A stretch of DNA of 64,000 nt from Streptomyces plumbidurans (GCF_019857225.1 NZ_JAFJSY010000011.1:1-64000); one strand, 5' to 3'; positions 32,110 to 42,275 are shown, numbered from the stretch's first letter. Notes: a model not told the origin generated them from the letters alone. Numbers and translations: made by a program.

Positions 32110-33315
32110 ATGGCACGCGTCGCCGTCATCACCGCGCCCAACATCGGGTACCGCAACACCGGGATGCTGACCGTCGACCTGGCCTTCGAGACGCTGCGCC
32201 GGCGCATGGGCCCGGGGATCGACCCCACCTGGTACACCCTGCACGTGCCCGAGACCGTGCCGCTGCGCGCCGCCGCCCGCGGCACCGACCTCCCCTTCCG
32301 CTTCCGCTCCCTGCCCGAGCACCTCGACGAACTGCGCGACCACGACGCGGTCGTCTTCTGGGGCGACTTCCTGCACACCCGGCACTACATGGCGCAGGAC
32401 GCCACCAACCGCCTCACGGACTTCAAGATCGCCGCGGACCGCGACGCCGCCCGCGCCCTGCTCAGCCGCACCCTGCTGCTGGCGGACCAGCCCGACGACC
32501 TCCTCGCCCGCACCCTCAGCTACGGCGGCACGATCCTGCACAACTCCCAGTCCGACTACGAGGACAAGGAGTTCGGGCCCCTCTTCACCCGCCTGATGAC
32601 GCGCAGCCACCGCGTGTGGATGCGCGACCCGCTGTCGGCGGCCAAGATCGCGCTGCTGCGCGGGGACCGTACGAACGAGTACTTCGCCTCGGACGCGGCG
32701 CTGCTGTCCCGCCCGGGCGACCTGGACCACCTCCCGGCCACGCGGTGGTCCCAGGAGGTCGCGGACGGCGGCGCGATCGGGGTGTTCCTGGGTGCCCGTA
32801 CGGCGATCCCCGACTGGCTGCCCGGCTTCTGCGAGAGCCTCTCCGCGCGCTTCGGCGCCCCGCTGGAGTGGCTGCCGTGGTTCGAGCGGGACATCCCCTC
32901 CCCGGTCGCGCACCTCGCGCCCCGTCCGGGCGAGCACACCGTCGGCGACCTGCTGCGCGTCCTGCCCCGCTACCGGCTGGTCATCACCGACACCTACCAC
33001 CTGGCCGTCAACGCGTGGGGCGCCGGCACCCCGGTGGTGTGCGTGGGCGCCCCCGAGCCCGTACCGAGGACGCACGACGACTACTGGACGCTGAGCGATG
33101 TGAAGAAGCACGTCTTCCACCTCGCCTACGACGCCGAGGACTTCTACCTCTCCACTCTGCCCGACACCCCCGACGCCCTCGAGCGGCGCGCCGACCGGAT
33201 CGTACGGCTCGTGGAGGGCGGCGGAGCCGAGGCGATCGCCACCCGGCTGCGCACACACGCCGAGCAGTCGGCGGCCTCCTTTACCCGAACGCTCGCAGCC
33301 CTGCTCGACCGGTAG
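32110..33315 (+). CDS. Polysaccharide pyruvyl transferase family protein
   Basis: A 401-residue protein. Glycosyltransferase-B-like blocks are seen: ITAPNIGYRNTGMLTVDLAFETL at the N-terminus, VVFWGDFLHTRHYM, VWMRDPLSAAKIALL, SDAALLSRP, GVFLGART and, near the C-terminus, LVITDTYHLAVNAWGAGTPVVCVG. The last is the HLAVNAW-type nucleotide/PEP-site segment of this family. Such enzymes add pyruvate ketals to sugars in surface polysaccharides. No other polysaccharide genes adjoin it, so its acceptor is unknown. GGGGGAAA about nine bases upstream supports the ATG. A strong terminator hairpin follows. Confidence 0.83.
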   Translation: MARVAVITAPNIGYRNTGMLTVDLAFETLRRRMGPGIDPTWYTLHVPETVPLRAAARGTDLPFRFRSLPEHLDELRDHDAVVFWGDFLHTRHYMAQDATNRLTDFKIAADRDAARALLSRTLLLADQPDDLLARTLSYGGTILHNSQSDYEDKEFGPLFTRLMTRSHRVWMRDPLSAAKIALLRGDRTNEYFASDAALLSRPGDLDHLPATRWSQEVADGGAIGVFLGARTAIPDWLPGFCESLSARFGAPLEWLPWFERDIPSPVAHLAPRPGEHTVGDLLRVLPRYRLVITDTYHLAVNAWGAGTPVVCVGAPEPVPRTHDDYWTLSDVKKHVFHLAYDAEDFYLSTLPDTPDALERRADRIVRLVEGGGAEAIATRLRTHAEQSAASFTRTLAALLDR

Positions 33316-33333
33316 GGAGCGGGAAACGGGCGA

Positions 33334-33385
33334 GGGCCCGCCGTCGTCTTCCCGTCGGGGCGGACGGGAAGACGACGACGGGCCC
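33334..33385. terminator. Strong 23-bp hairpin between convergent genes
   Basis: The arm at 33334-33356 pairs with 33363-33385 over 23 bp with one mismatch and a six-base loop GGGGCG. It starts GGGCCCG and contains CGTCGTCTTCCCGTC. It stands between the pyruvyl-transferase gene and PEP carboxykinase, so it can end transcripts in both directions. No T-run is present. Confidence 0.85.
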
Positions 33386-33498
33386 ACAGCCCCGCACGCC
33401 GTTGTGCGGAGCCTCGCCGGTTGTCACCGCGGCCGGCCGTGACGATCACTGGTCAGGGCAGCCCAAGCCGGCCGCGGAGCCTTGTGAAGGGGCGGGGT

Positions 33499-35322
33499 TC
33501 AGCCCAGGCGCTGCACCAGCGCGCGGTACTGGTCCCACAGCTCCTTCGGGGTGTGGTCGCCGAACGTGTTGAGGTGCTCGGGGATCAGCGCGGCCTCCTC
33601 GCGCCAGACCTCCTTGTCGACGGTGAGGAGGAAGTCCAGGTCGGAGTCGGACAGTTCGAGTCCGTCGGTGTCCAGGGCCGCCTTGGTCGGCAGGATGCCG
33701 ATCGGGGTCTCGACGCCCTCGGCCCTGCCGTCGAGGCGGTCGACGATCCACTTCAGGACGCGGCTGTTCTCGCCGAAGCCGGGCCAGACGAACTTGCCGT
33801 CGTCGTTCTTGCGGAACCAGTTGACGTAGTAGATCTTCGGGAGCTTCGCCTGGTCCTTGTCCTTGGCGACGTCGACCCAGTGACCCATGTAGTCGCCCAT
33901 GTTGTAGCCGCAGAAGGGCAGCATGGCGAAGGGGTCGCGGCGCAGTTCGCCGACCTTGCCCTCGGCGGCGGCGGTCTTCTCGGAGGCGACGTTCGCGCCG
34001 AGGAAGACGCCGTGGTTCCAGTCGAAGGACTCCGTCACCAGCGGGACCGCGCTGGCGCGGCGGCCGCCGAAGAGGATCGCCGAGATCGGCACGCCCTTGG
34101 GGTCCTCCCACTCGGGCGCGATGATCGGGCACTGCGCGGCGGGGGTGGTGAAGCGGGCGTTGGGGTGCGCGGCCGGGACGCCGGACTCGGGGGTCCAGTC
34201 GTTGCCCTTCCAGTCCGTGAGGTGGGCCGGGGTCTCCTGCGTCATGCCCTCCCACCACACGTCGTTGTCGTCGGTGAGGGCGACGTTGGTGAAGACGGAG
34301 TTGCCCCACAGGGTCTTCATCGCGTTGGCGTTGGTGTGCTCGCCGGTGCCGGGCGCGACGCCGAAGAAGCCGGCCTCGGGGTTGATGGCGTAGAGCCGGC
34401 CGTCCGCGCCGAAGCGCATCCAGGCGATGTCGTCGCCGATCGTCTCGACCGTCCAGCCGCGGACCGTGGGCTCCAGCATGGCGAGGTTGGTCTTGCCGCA
34501 GGCGCTGGGGAACGCGGCGGCGACGTACTTCGACTCGCCCTGCGGCGGGGTGAGCTTGAGCACCAGCATGTGCTCGGCCAGCCAGCCCTCGTCGCGTGCC
34601 ATCACCGACGCGATGCGCAGGGCGTAGCACTTCTTGCCGAGCAGGGCGTTGCCGCCGTAGCCGGAGCCGTAGGACCAGATCTCACGGTCCTCGGGGAAGT
34701 GCGAAATGTACTTGGTGGAGTTGCAGGGCCACGGGACGTCCTGCTCGCCCTCAGCGAGCGGGGCGCCGACGGAGTGGACGGCCTTGACGAAGAAGCCGTC
34801 GGAGCCGAGCTCCTCCAGGACCGGCTGCCCCATGCGCGTCATGGTGCGCATGGAGACCGCGACATAGGCGGAGTCGGTGATCTCGACGCCGATCGCGGAG
34901 AGGTCCGAGCCGAGGGGGCCCATGCAGAACGGGACGACGTACATCGTCCGGCCCTTCATCGAGCCGCGGAAGACGCCCCTGTCGCCGTGGAAGATCTCCC
35001 GCATCTCGGCGGGGGCCTTCCAGTTGTTGGTGGGGCCGGCGTCCTCCTCCTTCGCGGAGCAGATGAACGTGCGGTCCTCGACGCGCGCGACGTCGGTCGG
35101 GTCGGAGGCCGCGTAGTAGGAGTTGGGGCGCTTGATCGGGTCGAGTTTCTTGAAGGTGCCCTTCGCCACGAGCTCTTCGCACAGTCGCTCGTACTCGGCC
35201 TCGGATCCGTCACACCAGACCACGCTGTCCGGCTGGGTCAGTTCTGCGATCTCGTTCACCCACGAGACCAGTTCCTTGTGGTGGGTGGGAACGACAGAGG
35301 GAGCCGCGTTGTCGCGCGCCAC
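33499..35322 (-). CDS. pckG: Phosphoenolpyruvate carboxykinase (GTP)
   Basis: A 607-residue GTP-dependent PEP carboxykinase, converting oxaloacetate to PEP in gluconeogenesis. Diagnostic blocks are [13 protein letters not shown] (the P-loop and reactive Cys of the GTP form), [43 protein letters not shown] and [12 protein letters not shown]. Length is normal for the GTP class. The GTG at 35322 was chosen because AGGAGC lies just upstream; the open frame extends beyond but has no better start. It is monocistronic, with a 341-bp upstream region shared divergently with the hemolysin-III-type gene. Confidence 0.96.
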   Translation of the reverse strand: MARDNAAPSVVPTHHKELVSWVNEIAELTQPDSVVWCDGSEAEYERLCEELVAKGTFKKLDPIKRPNSYYAASDPTDVARVEDRTFICSAKEEDAGPTNNWKAPAEMREIFHGDRGVFRGSMKGRTMYVVPFCMGPLGSDLSAIGVEITDSAYVAVSMRTMTRMGQPVLEELGSDGFFVKAVHSVGAPLAEGEQDVPWPCNSTKYISHFPEDREIWSYGSGYGGNALLGKKCYALRIASVMARDEGWLAEHMLVLKLTPPQGESKYVAAAFPSACGKTNLAMLEPTVRGWTVETIGDDIAWMRFGADGRLYAINPEAGFFGVAPGTGEHTNANAMKTLWGNSVFTNVALTDDNDVWWEGMTQETPAHLTDWKGNDWTPESGVPAAHPNARFTTPAAQCPIIAPEWEDPKGVPISAILFGGRRASAVPLVTESFDWNHGVFLGANVASEKTAAAEGKVGELRRDPFAMLPFCGYNMGDYMGHWVDVAKDKDQAKLPKIYYVNWFRKNDDGKFVWPGFGENSRVLKWIVDRLDGRAEGVETPIGILPTKAALDTDGLELSDSDLDFLLTVDKEVWREEAALIPEHLNTFGDHTPKELWDQYRALVQRLG

Positions 35323-35663
35323 GATTGCTCCTAAATGAGGGATTTTTGTTTTGGAGGCCCCGTGGGGGCTGCGGCCCGGATGCCTCGCGGCTGGATCGTC
35401 AGCGCTCATCCGGTGCCGACCGCACTCATTTGATCATCCGACGCAGGCGCCCATATGTCCAGAGGGCCTCACAGGTGAGCGGAGTGGGGATCGTCACGTG
35501 CCTTTTGCGCACGGGGCGTTTATTTGCGTGCACGTAGAGTTCGGGTGACCGTCCCTTTGCGCGCCGCCGGAATGGTCAACTCCCGTGAGAGGATGGCCAC
35601 TCTTGGCCCGTTACCGGGCCGCACTCATCCGCCACTTACGGTGCCGTAGGTACGATGAGGTGC
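35323..35663. promoter_or_regulatory. Divergent pckG / hemolysin-III-type control region
   Basis: 341 bp without a gene. Three TTTGCG motifs occur in the same orientation: TTTGCGCAC (35504-35512), TTTGCGTGC (35523-35531) and TTTGCGCGC (35556-35564). Near the plus-strand gene is a perfect 6-bp stem GGCCCG/CGGGCC (35605-35620) with a TTAC loop. Promoter hexamers could not be fixed, except a possible TACGAT -10 at 35651-35656. Confidence 0.4.
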
Positions 35664-36410
35664 ATGACAGCGCCCGTCCCCGACGCGCCCTCGGACTCGC
35701 CGGCCGTCGGCCGCGGTTCCGACGGACCATCCCTGCCGCACCAGCTCAAGCAGCACGCCCAGCAGCTCACCGAGCCGATCAAGCCGAAGCTCCGCGGCTG
35801 GCTGCACCTCGGCATGTTCCCGGCCGTCCTCGTCTCGGGCCTGGTCCTCACCGCCCTCGCCGACTCCCCCAGGGGCCGCATCGCCTGCGGGATCTACGTC
35901 CTGACGGCCTGCCTCCTGTTCGGCGTCAGCGCGCTGTACCACCGGGGCAACTGGAGCCCGCGCATGGACGGCATCCTGCGCCGTCTCGATCACGCCAACA
36001 TCTTCCTGATCATCGCCGGCACCTACACGCCCCTGACCATGCTGCTCCTGCCGGGAGCCAAGGGTCAGTGGCTGCTGTGGGGCATCTGGGGCGCGGCCCT
36101 GGCGGGCATCGCCTTCCGGGTCTTCTGGGTCGGCGCCCCGCGCTGGCTCTACACCCCCTGCTACATCGCGATGGGCTGGGCCGCCGTCTTCTTCCTGCCG
36201 GACTTCATGCGCACGGGCGGCATCGCCGTGCTGGTCCTGGTGGTCGTCGGCGGCCTCCTCTACAGCGCGGGCGGCGTGATCTACGGCCTCAAGCGCCCGA
36301 ACCCCTCCCCCCGCTGGTTCGGCTTCCACGAGGTCTTCCACTCGCTCACGCTCGCCGCGTTCGTCGTCCACTACGTCGGGATCTCGCTGGTGGCGTACCA
36401 GCACGGATAG
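35664..36410 (+). CDS. Hemolysin III / YqfA-type (PAQR-like) membrane protein
   Basis: A 248-residue membrane protein with seven predicted helices. The PAQR/hemolysin III metal-site residues are visible: SALYHRGNWSPRM (helix 2), LRRLDHANIFLIIAGTYTPL (helix 3) and FGFHEVFHSLTLAAFVVHY at the C-terminal end. Family members are probable zinc-dependent hydrolases or lipid/fatty-acid sensors; the hemolysin name is historical. ATG 35664 with GAGG before it was chosen; ATG 35655 is in frame and would suit a leaderless message. A classic terminator follows. Confidence 0.9.
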   Translation: MTAPVPDAPSDSPAVGRGSDGPSLPHQLKQHAQQLTEPIKPKLRGWLHLGMFPAVLVSGLVLTALADSPRGRIACGIYVLTACLLFGVSALYHRGNWSPRMDGILRRLDHANIFLIIAGTYTPLTMLLLPGAKGQWLLWGIWGAALAGIAFRVFWVGAPRWLYTPCYIAMGWAAVFFLPDFMRTGGIAVLVLVVVGGLLYSAGGVIYGLKRPNPSPRWFGFHEVFHSLTLAAFVVHYVGISLVAYQHG

Positions 36411-36427
36411 CGTTCCGCAGCACCCCG

Positions 36428-36458
36428 GGGCCACGGCTTGAGAGCCGTGGCCCTTTTT
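36428..36458 (+). terminator. Rho-independent terminator
   Basis: A perfect 11-bp stem GGGCCACGGCT / AGCCGTGGCCC with a TGAG loop, followed directly by TTTTT. It begins 18 bases after the stop of the hemolysin-III-type gene. Confidence 0.93.
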
Positions 36459-36473
36459 GCATGCCGAAACCAA

Positions 36474-36506
36474 TTGACAGTCCCACTGTTTTGAGAGTTA
36501 CTCTCA
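36474..36506 (+). promoter_or_regulatory. Efflux-pump promoter with embedded TetR operator
   Basis: -35 TTGACA at 36474-36479, a 17-base spacer, and -10 GTTACT at 36497-36502. The -10 is inside a perfect 15-bp palindrome TGAGAGTTACTCTCA (36492-36506). The start codon of the exporter is at 36511, so the message is probably leaderless or nearly so. Confidence 0.8.
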
Positions 36507-36510
36507 TTTC

Positions 36511-38076
36511 ATGGTTACTGTCATCCACTCCGAAGAGACCCGGCGGGACCCCCGCCGCTGGTGGGCCCTCGGCGCCCTGGTCGCGAGCATGCTCACGCTC
36601 GGCTTCGACATGACGATCCTCAATGTCGCGCTGCCGACGATGGCCGCCGACCTCGGCGCCACCACCGGGCAGCAGCAGTGGATGGCGGACGCCTACGTCG
36701 TCGTCTTCGCCGCCCTGATGCTCCCGGCCGGCCTCCTCGGCGACCGCTTCGGACGGCGCCGGATGCTCATCGCCGGCCTCGGCGTCTTCTTCGCCGGCTC
36801 CCTGCTGGGCGCACTGGCGTCCGACGTCGGCTGGGTCATCGCGGCCCGCGCGTTCATGGGCATCGGCGGTGCCCTCGTCACCCCCCTCGCCCTGTCCGTA
36901 CTGCCCTCGCTGTTCGGCGACGACGAGCGCACCAAGGCCGTCGGCGTCATCTCCGCCGCCTCCGCACTCGGCCTGCCGCTCGGCCCGATCATCGGCGGCT
37001 GGCTGCTGAACCACTTCTGGTGGGGCTCGGTCTTCCTGGTCAACCTCCCGATGGCCGCCATCGGCATCGCCGCCTGCGTCCTCCTGCTGCCCGAGACCCG
37101 CGACCCGGCCTCCCCCAGGGTCGACGTCCTGTCCACCGCGCTCACCGCGACCGGACTCGGCGCCCTCATCTACGCGATCATCGAGGCACCCGACCGCGGC
37201 TGGAGCGACCCCCTGGTGGGGGCCATGTTCGCCGCCGCCGCGGCCCTGATCACCACGCTCGTCCTGCGCGAGCGCCGCGAACAGCGGCCCATGCTGGACA
37301 TGACGCTCCTCGCCCACCGGGGCTTTCTGTTCAACACGCTCGCCGCGACCCTCGTGATGTTCGTCCTGTCCGGCCTGCTGTTCGTGCTGCCCCAGTACCT
37401 CCAGGCCGTCCTCGGCCACGACGCCCTCGGCACCGGCGTACGCCTGCTGCCGATGATGGGCGGCCTGCTCGTCGCCGCGCGGGGCGCGCAACCGATCGTC
37501 GCCCGCTTCGGCGCACGGGCCGTCGTCAGCGCCGGCCTGGTGGTCCTGGCCTTCGCCGCCCTGCTCGGCAGCCGTACGGCGACCGGCTCCGGGTACGGCT
37601 TCACCGCGCTGTGGCTCTCCATCGCCGGCATCGGCTTCGGCTTCTCCGTCGTACCCGCCATGGACGGCGCGCTCGGCGCCCTGCCCCGCGACCGGGCCGG
37701 CAGCGGCTCCGGCCTGCTCATGACGCTGCGCCAGGTGGGCGCGGCCATCGGCATCGCGCTGCTCGGCAGCCTGCTCGCCGGCATCTTCCGCGACCGGCTC
37801 GACGTCACCGGGCTGCCCGCCCGGGCCGCGGACACCGCCGGGGACTCCGTGGTCGCGGCACACATCGTCGCCGAGAAGGCACACTCGGCACACCTGGCGG
37901 CCTCCGCGAACAGCGCGTACATCCACGGCATGGACATCGTCCTGCTGGTGTCCGGGATCGCCGCACTGGTCGCGGCCCTGCTGGCAGCCGCCTTCCTGCC
38001 CCGGGCGACAACCGGACCCACCCCGTCCGACGCCGGGCCCGACATGGTCACGCCCACCGCGGATGCCCGACAATGA
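36511..38076 (+). CDS. MFS drug-efflux transporter, EmrB/QacA type (14 TMS)
   Basis: A 521-residue proton-driven multidrug exporter of the DHA2 group with about 14 hydrophobic segments. It has motif A as GDRFGRRRMLIAG, a motif C-like GLPLGPIIGGWL, and TLGFDMTILNVALPTM in helix 1, with the intramembrane Asp typical of the group. It lacks a ribosome-binding site and is probably leaderless. The downstream tetR gene overlaps its 3' end by 14 bases, and the palindrome over the -10 is the likely TetR site, giving autoregulated efflux. Confidence 0.93.
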   Translation: MVTVIHSEETRRDPRRWWALGALVASMLTLGFDMTILNVALPTMAADLGATTGQQQWMADAYVVVFAALMLPAGLLGDRFGRRRMLIAGLGVFFAGSLLGALASDVGWVIAARAFMGIGGALVTPLALSVLPSLFGDDERTKAVGVISAASALGLPLGPIIGGWLLNHFWWGSVFLVNLPMAAIGIAACVLLLPETRDPASPRVDVLSTALTATGLGALIYAIIEAPDRGWSDPLVGAMFAAAAALITTLVLRERREQRPMLDMTLLAHRGFLFNTLAATLVMFVLSGLLFVLPQYLQAVLGHDALGTGVRLLPMMGGLLVAARGAQPIVARFGARAVVSAGLVVLAFAALLGSRTATGSGYGFTALWLSIAGIGFGFSVVPAMDGALGALPRDRAGSGSGLLMTLRQVGAAIGIALLGSLLAGIFRDRLDVTGLPARAADTAGDSVVAAHIVAEKAHSAHLAASANSAYIHGMDIVLLVSGIAALVAALLAAAFLPRATTGPTPSDAGPDMVTPTADARQ

Positions 38077-38713
38077 CCCCATGACGGCCGCACCCTCCCC
38101 CCTCTCCCCCGCCGACCGCCCCCGACTGGGCCTGCGCGAACGGAAGAAGATCAAGACCCGCGAAGCGATCCGCGCCGCGACCTACGCGCTGGTCAAGGAG
38201 CAGGGATACGACGCCACCACGATCGAGCAGATCGCCGAGCGGGCGGAGGTGTCGCCGTCGACCGTCTTCCGCTACTTCCCGACCAAGGAGGACATCGTCC
38301 TCACGGACGAGTACGACCAGCTCATGGCCGACGAGCTGCGCGGCCGACCGCCCGGCGAGCCGTGGATGGACTCGGTACGGCACGTGATGCGCCTGGCCAT
38401 CGAGGCGAACAACCGCGAGAACCCCGACGTGGCCCGGCTGCGCGCCCGCCTCTCGGTCGACGTCCCCGCCGTCCGCTCCCGCATGTTCGAGAGCATGTCG
38501 ACCACCGGACGCCTGCTGCGCGAGGCCATCGCCGAGCGCCACGGCAAGGACCCGGACAGCGTCGAGGTCCGCGTCTACGCCATGTCCTTCATCGGCGGTC
38601 TCATGGAAGTGTCCATGTACTGGGCGGAACACGACTTCGAGGGCGAACTGAGCGACCTCGTCGACCGCGCCCTGGACGTCCTCGAACACGGCCTGCCCAT
38701 CGAAAACCCCTGA
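38063..38713 (+). CDS. TetR-family repressor of the efflux operon
   Basis: A 216-residue repressor. The TetR DNA-binding domain is residues ~24-75 (LRERKKIKTREAIRAATYALVKEQGYDATTIEQIAERAEVSPSTVFRYFPTKEDIV). The C-terminal ligand domain contains RLRARLSVDVPAVRSRMFESM and ends near LEHGLPIENP. Start 38063 overlaps the exporter gene by 14 bases; ATG 38081 is an alternative with no overlap. Neither has a good ribosome-binding site, in line with translational coupling. It probably binds the palindrome at 36492-36506. Confidence 0.88.
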   Translation: MPDNDPMTAAPSPLSPADRPRLGLRERKKIKTREAIRAATYALVKEQGYDATTIEQIAERAEVSPSTVFRYFPTKEDIVLTDEYDQLMADELRGRPPGEPWMDSVRHVMRLAIEANNRENPDVARLRARLSVDVPAVRSRMFESMSTTGRLLREAIAERHGKDPDSVEVRVYAMSFIGGLMEVSMYWAEHDFEGELSDLVDRALDVLEHGLPIENP

Positions 38714-38746
38714 GCCCGCCGCCCCCACCCGTGCCATCCTGACCAG

Positions 38747-39472
38747 GTGAACGGTCCCGAGATCCACGTCGAGTTCGCCCCCGACCTGGCCCTGTTCGTC
38801 CCGAACGAGCGCCGCCACGGCCCCAGCGCCGTCACCACCGACGGCGTCTCCAGCCTCGGTCACGTCGTCGAGTCGACCGGCGTACCCCTGACCGAGGTCG
38901 GCACCCTGTGGGTGAACGGCCGCGAGGTCCCCGCCTCCTACGTCCCCGAGGCGGGCGACCTCGTCGAGGTCCGCTCCGTCGACCGCCCCCAGCAGGTCCC
39001 CGGCGCACCCCTGCGCTTCCTCCTCGACGTCCACCTCGGCACCCTCGCCCGCCGGATGCGCCTGCTCGGCGTGGACACCGCCTACGAGTCCACCGACATC
39101 GGCGACCCGGCCCTCGCCGCCCGCTCCGCCGCCGAACAGCGCGTGATGCTCAGCCGCGACCGCGGCCTGCTGCGCCGCCGCGAACTGTGGGCGGGCGCCT
39201 ACGTCTACAGCACCACCCCCGAGGACCAGCTCCGCGACATCCTGGAACGCTTCCGGCCCCGGCTACAGCCCTGGACACGGTGCACCGCCTGCAACGGCCT
39301 GCTGAAGTCCGCCACCAAGGAAGAGGTCGCCGACCAACTGCACGGCGGCACCCACCGCTCCTACGACGTCTTCGCGCAGTGTCAGGGCTGCAAACGCGCC
39401 TACTGGAAGGGCGCACACCACGAACAGCTGGTGGCCATCGTGGAGCGCGCCCTGGCGGAGTTCGCGGGCTAG
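38747..39472 (+). CDS. Mut7-C RNase-domain protein with N-terminal ubiquitin-like domain
   Basis: A 241-residue cytoplasmic protein. Residues ~1-80 form a ubiquitin/MoaD-like domain (IHVEFAPDLALFVP, GHVVESTGVPLTEVGTLWVNG). Residues ~88-235 are the Mut7-C PIN-type RNase domain, with LLDVHLGTLARRMRLLGVDTAYE (catalytic Asp), VMLSRDRGLLRRREL, and a zinc ribbon formed by CTAC and CQGC. The fusion is widespread in bacteria, but its RNA target is unknown. The GTG start has a weak upstream site. It lies 33 bases after tetR and may be in the same transcript. Confidence 0.88.
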   Translation: MNGPEIHVEFAPDLALFVPNERRHGPSAVTTDGVSSLGHVVESTGVPLTEVGTLWVNGREVPASYVPEAGDLVEVRSVDRPQQVPGAPLRFLLDVHLGTLARRMRLLGVDTAYESTDIGDPALAARSAAEQRVMLSRDRGLLRRRELWAGAYVYSTTPEDQLRDILERFRPRLQPWTRCTACNGLLKSATKEEVADQLHGGTHRSYDVFAQCQGCKRAYWKGAHHEQLVAIVERALAEFAG

Positions 39473-39505
39473 TACCGCCCCGGCTCCCTTGCCGCCCCGA
39501 GCGTT

Positions 39506-41539
39506 TCAGCCGCCCAGCACGGTGCGCAGGCGCTCCACATCCGTGGTCGGCGCGTCGCAGGTGAAGTTGCGGCACACGTACGCGGCCGGATCACCGTCGA
39601 CCAGGGGACGGTCGGCGAGCAGCGGGAACTCGTCGCTGCCCGCCGGCCCCACGGCGACCACCGCGCCGGGCGCACGGCCCAGAAGTGCCGTGCGGTGCAT
39701 GGCCCTTGTCGCCTCGTCGTCCGGTCCGCGCCCGACGACCGCCACCTCCTTCGGCCCGTCGAGCAGCGCCTCGGCGACCGCGAGCCCCCAGCCGATGAAG
39801 CGCGGCACCCGCGGGCCCAGCGCCTTGACCACGCCCAACGCCCGCTCGGCCGCGGCACGATGGGACGGCGAGCCCGTGTGCGCTGCGTAGCCCAGCAGCG
39901 CGCCCGCGGCGGCGGACCAGCCGGACGGGGTGGCGTTGTCGGTGGGGTCCTGCGGCCGGCGGATCAACTGCTCGGCGTCGGCGGCGGTGTCGTAGAGACT
40001 GCCGGTCTCCTCGTCCACGAAGCGGGTCAGGACGTGGTCGAGCAGGAAGCCCGCGAACTCCAGCCAGACGCCCTCGCCGGTGACGGACGCGAGCGCGAGG
40101 AAACCCTCGGCGACATCGGCGTAGTCCTCCAGAACACCGGCGTTGGCACCCACGCGGCCGTCCTTGCTGGTACGGGCCAGGCGGGCCTGCTCGTCCAGAT
40201 GCAGCCGTACGAGAAGGTCGGCGGCGCCGACGGCGGCCTCGACCAGGTCGGGGCGGTCGAAGTAGGCGCCGGTCTCGGCGAGGGCGGCGATCGCGAGGCC
40301 GTTCCAGGCGGCGACCACCTTGTCGTCACGCCCCGGCGCGGGCCGCTCGTCACGCGCCCGGAGCATCCGCTCCCTGATCCCCTCGATCCGCTCGGCGTCG
40401 AACACGCCCTCGCGCTGCGGCAGTTGCAGCACGGACGCGCCGTGCTCGAAGGTGCCCTTCTCGGTCACCTCGAAGTACTGGGCGGCGAGTTCGGCGTCCT
40501 CGGCACCGAGCACCTCGGTCAGCTGCCGCGGCGTCCACACGTAGTACGCGCCCTCGACATGGCGGCCCGTCCCGTCGTCACTGTCGGCATCGAGCGCGGA
40601 GGCGAACCCGCCCTCGCCGGTGCGCAGTTCGCGGACCATGAAGTCGGCGGTCTCCAGGGCGACCCTTCGGGCGAGCTCGGAGCCGGTGGTGCGCCAGAGG
40701 TGGGCGTAGACGCGGCAGAGCAGGGCGTTGTCGTAGAGCATTTTCTCGAAGTGCGGGACCGTCCAGTCGCGGTCGACGGAGTAGCGGGCGAACCCGCCGC
40801 CGAGCTGGTCGTAGATGCCGCCGCGGGCCATGCGCTCGCAGGTGTCCGCAGCCATCTGCAGGGCGCCTTCGGCACCGGTGCGGGCATGGTGGCGCAGCAG
40901 GAACTCGATGACCATGGACGGCGGGAACTTGGGTGCCCCGCCGAACCCGCCGCGCTGCGGGTCGTACTCCCGGGTCAGGCCCAGCAGCGCCTGCGCCGGC
41001 TCCTCCTCGCCGGGGGTCTGCGTGTCGCCGTAGGAGATCTCGCGTCGCGCGAGGTCCTGCACGATCTTCCCGGCCACGTCGGAGACCTCGTCCCGCCGGT
41101 CGGTCCAGGCCGATCGCACGCCCTCCAGGACCTGCCGGAAGGAGGGCATGCCCTGGCGGGAGGCGGGCGGGAAGTACGTACCGAAGTAGAACGGCTCCCC
41201 GTCGGGGGTCATGAACACCGACATGGGCCAGCCGCCCTGCCCCGTGGCCGCCTGCACGGCCTCCATGTAGACGGCGTCGACGTCCGGGCGCTCCTCGCGG
41301 TCGACCTTGACGGACACGAAGTGCTCGTTCATGTACGCGGCGGTGTCGTCGTCCTCGAAGGACTCGTGCGCCATGACGTGACACCAGTGGCAGGCGCTGT
41401 AGCCGACGCTCAGGAACACGGGGACGTCGCGCCGCCGGGCTTCCTCGAACGCGTCGGTGTCCCAGGGCCACCAGTCGACGGGGTTGTCCGCGTGCTGGAG
41501 GAGGTACGGGGATGTGGCCTGCGCGAGTCGGTTGGGCAT
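39506..41539 (-). CDS. DUF255 thioredoxin-like / YyaL-family protein
   Basis: A 677-residue protein of the YyaL/SPATA20 family. The N-terminal ~165 residues are a thioredoxin-like DUF255 domain with the signature [14 protein letters not shown], the CHWC redox motif in [18 protein letters not shown], and [13 protein letters not shown]. The rest is a six-hairpin-glycosidase-like helical domain ([52 protein letters not shown] segment). No export signal; it should be cytoplasmic. The physiological role of the family is unclear. GGATGGGAGC lies before ATG 41539. It sits 71 bases after a tetR gene on the same strand. Confidence 0.93.
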   Translation of the reverse strand: MPNRLAQATSPYLLQHADNPVDWWPWDTDAFEEARRRDVPVFLSVGYSACHWCHVMAHESFEDDDTAAYMNEHFVSVKVDREERPDVDAVYMEAVQAATGQGGWPMSVFMTPDGEPFYFGTYFPPASRQGMPSFRQVLEGVRSAWTDRRDEVSDVAGKIVQDLARREISYGDTQTPGEEEPAQALLGLTREYDPQRGGFGGAPKFPPSMVIEFLLRHHARTGAEGALQMAADTCERMARGGIYDQLGGGFARYSVDRDWTVPHFEKMLYDNALLCRVYAHLWRTTGSELARRVALETADFMVRELRTGEGGFASALDADSDDGTGRHVEGAYYVWTPRQLTEVLGAEDAELAAQYFEVTEKGTFEHGASVLQLPQREGVFDAERIEGIRERMLRARDERPAPGRDDKVVAAWNGLAIAALAETGAYFDRPDLVEAAVGAADLLVRLHLDEQARLARTSKDGRVGANAGVLEDYADVAEGFLALASVTGEGVWLEFAGFLLDHVLTRFVDEETGSLYDTAADAEQLIRRPQDPTDNATPSGWSAAAGALLGYAAHTGSPSHRAAAERALGVVKALGPRVPRFIGWGLAVAEALLDGPKEVAVVGRGPDDEATRAMHRTALLGRAPGAVVAVGPAGSDEFPLLADRPLVDGDPAAYVCRNFTCDAPTTDVERLRTVLGG

Positions 41540-41610
41540 GCTCCCATCCTTGCGCACCCACCTGCGCCCTGCCCATGCGCCACGGGGAGGCGTACGAACG
41601 GGTCCGGGCG

Positions 41611-42258
41611 TCAGCCCGTCGGGCGGGGCCGGTTGGTTGCCAGGTGTACGGCCGGCGGCAGGGGGGTGTTGTGGGGGCAGTGGGTGATGGCCTGGATGAG
41701 GAGGGCCGCGAAGCGGCGGGAGGCGGCCAGTTGGGCGGTGGGGGAGGGGAGTTGGATGCCCTTGTTGGCCAGGAGCATGAGGACGAGGTCGTCCGGTTCG
41801 AAGTCGGGGCGCAGGTGTCCTGTCAGCTTGGCGCGGCGGGCCAGGTCGGCGATGGTGGCGAGGATGCGGTCGCGGCCGGTGACGACCGTGATGGCGCGGG
41901 GGTAGGCCGACAGGAAGGCCTCGGTGAAGCCTCGGTCGCGGGCGTGCAGTTCGCAGATGTTCTCGATGACCTGGCACAGGCCGCGCCAGGGGTCGGGATC
42001 GGCACTGGCCCGGTCGACGATGTCCTGGCAGGCGCGCAGCTGGTCGGCGAAGGCGGCGGTGACCAGCTCCTCCTTGGTCGGAAAGTGCCGGTAGAGGGTG
42101 GCCGGGCCGACACCCGCGCGGCGCGCGATCTCCCGTGTCGGGACCGTCAGGCCCTCCTGCGAGAACACGGCCCGTGCCGCCTCCAGGAGCCGGTCGCGGT
42201 TGTCCCGCGCGTCCGCCCGGAGCGGCTGGGGCGAGGAGTGAGGCAATTCCGGCGTCAT
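41611..42258 (-). CDS. TetR-family regulator
   Basis: A 215-residue repressor with the DNA-binding domain at residues ~14-65 ([54 protein letters not shown]). The C-terminal ligand domain is of the SbtR-like type, ending in a Pro-rich tail. It is divergent from a quinone-reductase-type gene. A palindrome at 42276-42295, between the start codons, is the likely operator. On its own strand TAACCT (42269-42274) may be the -10, leaving a very short leader. Confidence 0.9.
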   Translation of the reverse strand: MTPELPHSSPQPLRADARDNRDRLLEAARAVFSQEGLTVPTREIARRAGVGPATLYRHFPTKEELVTAAFADQLRACQDIVDRASADPDPWRGLCQVIENICELHARDRGFTEAFLSAYPRAITVVTGRDRILATIADLARRAKLTGHLRPDFEPDDLVLMLLANKGIQLPSPTAQLAASRRFAALLIQAITHCPHNTPLPPAVHLATNRPRPTG

Positions 42259-42275
42259 GCTCTTACTTTAGGTTA

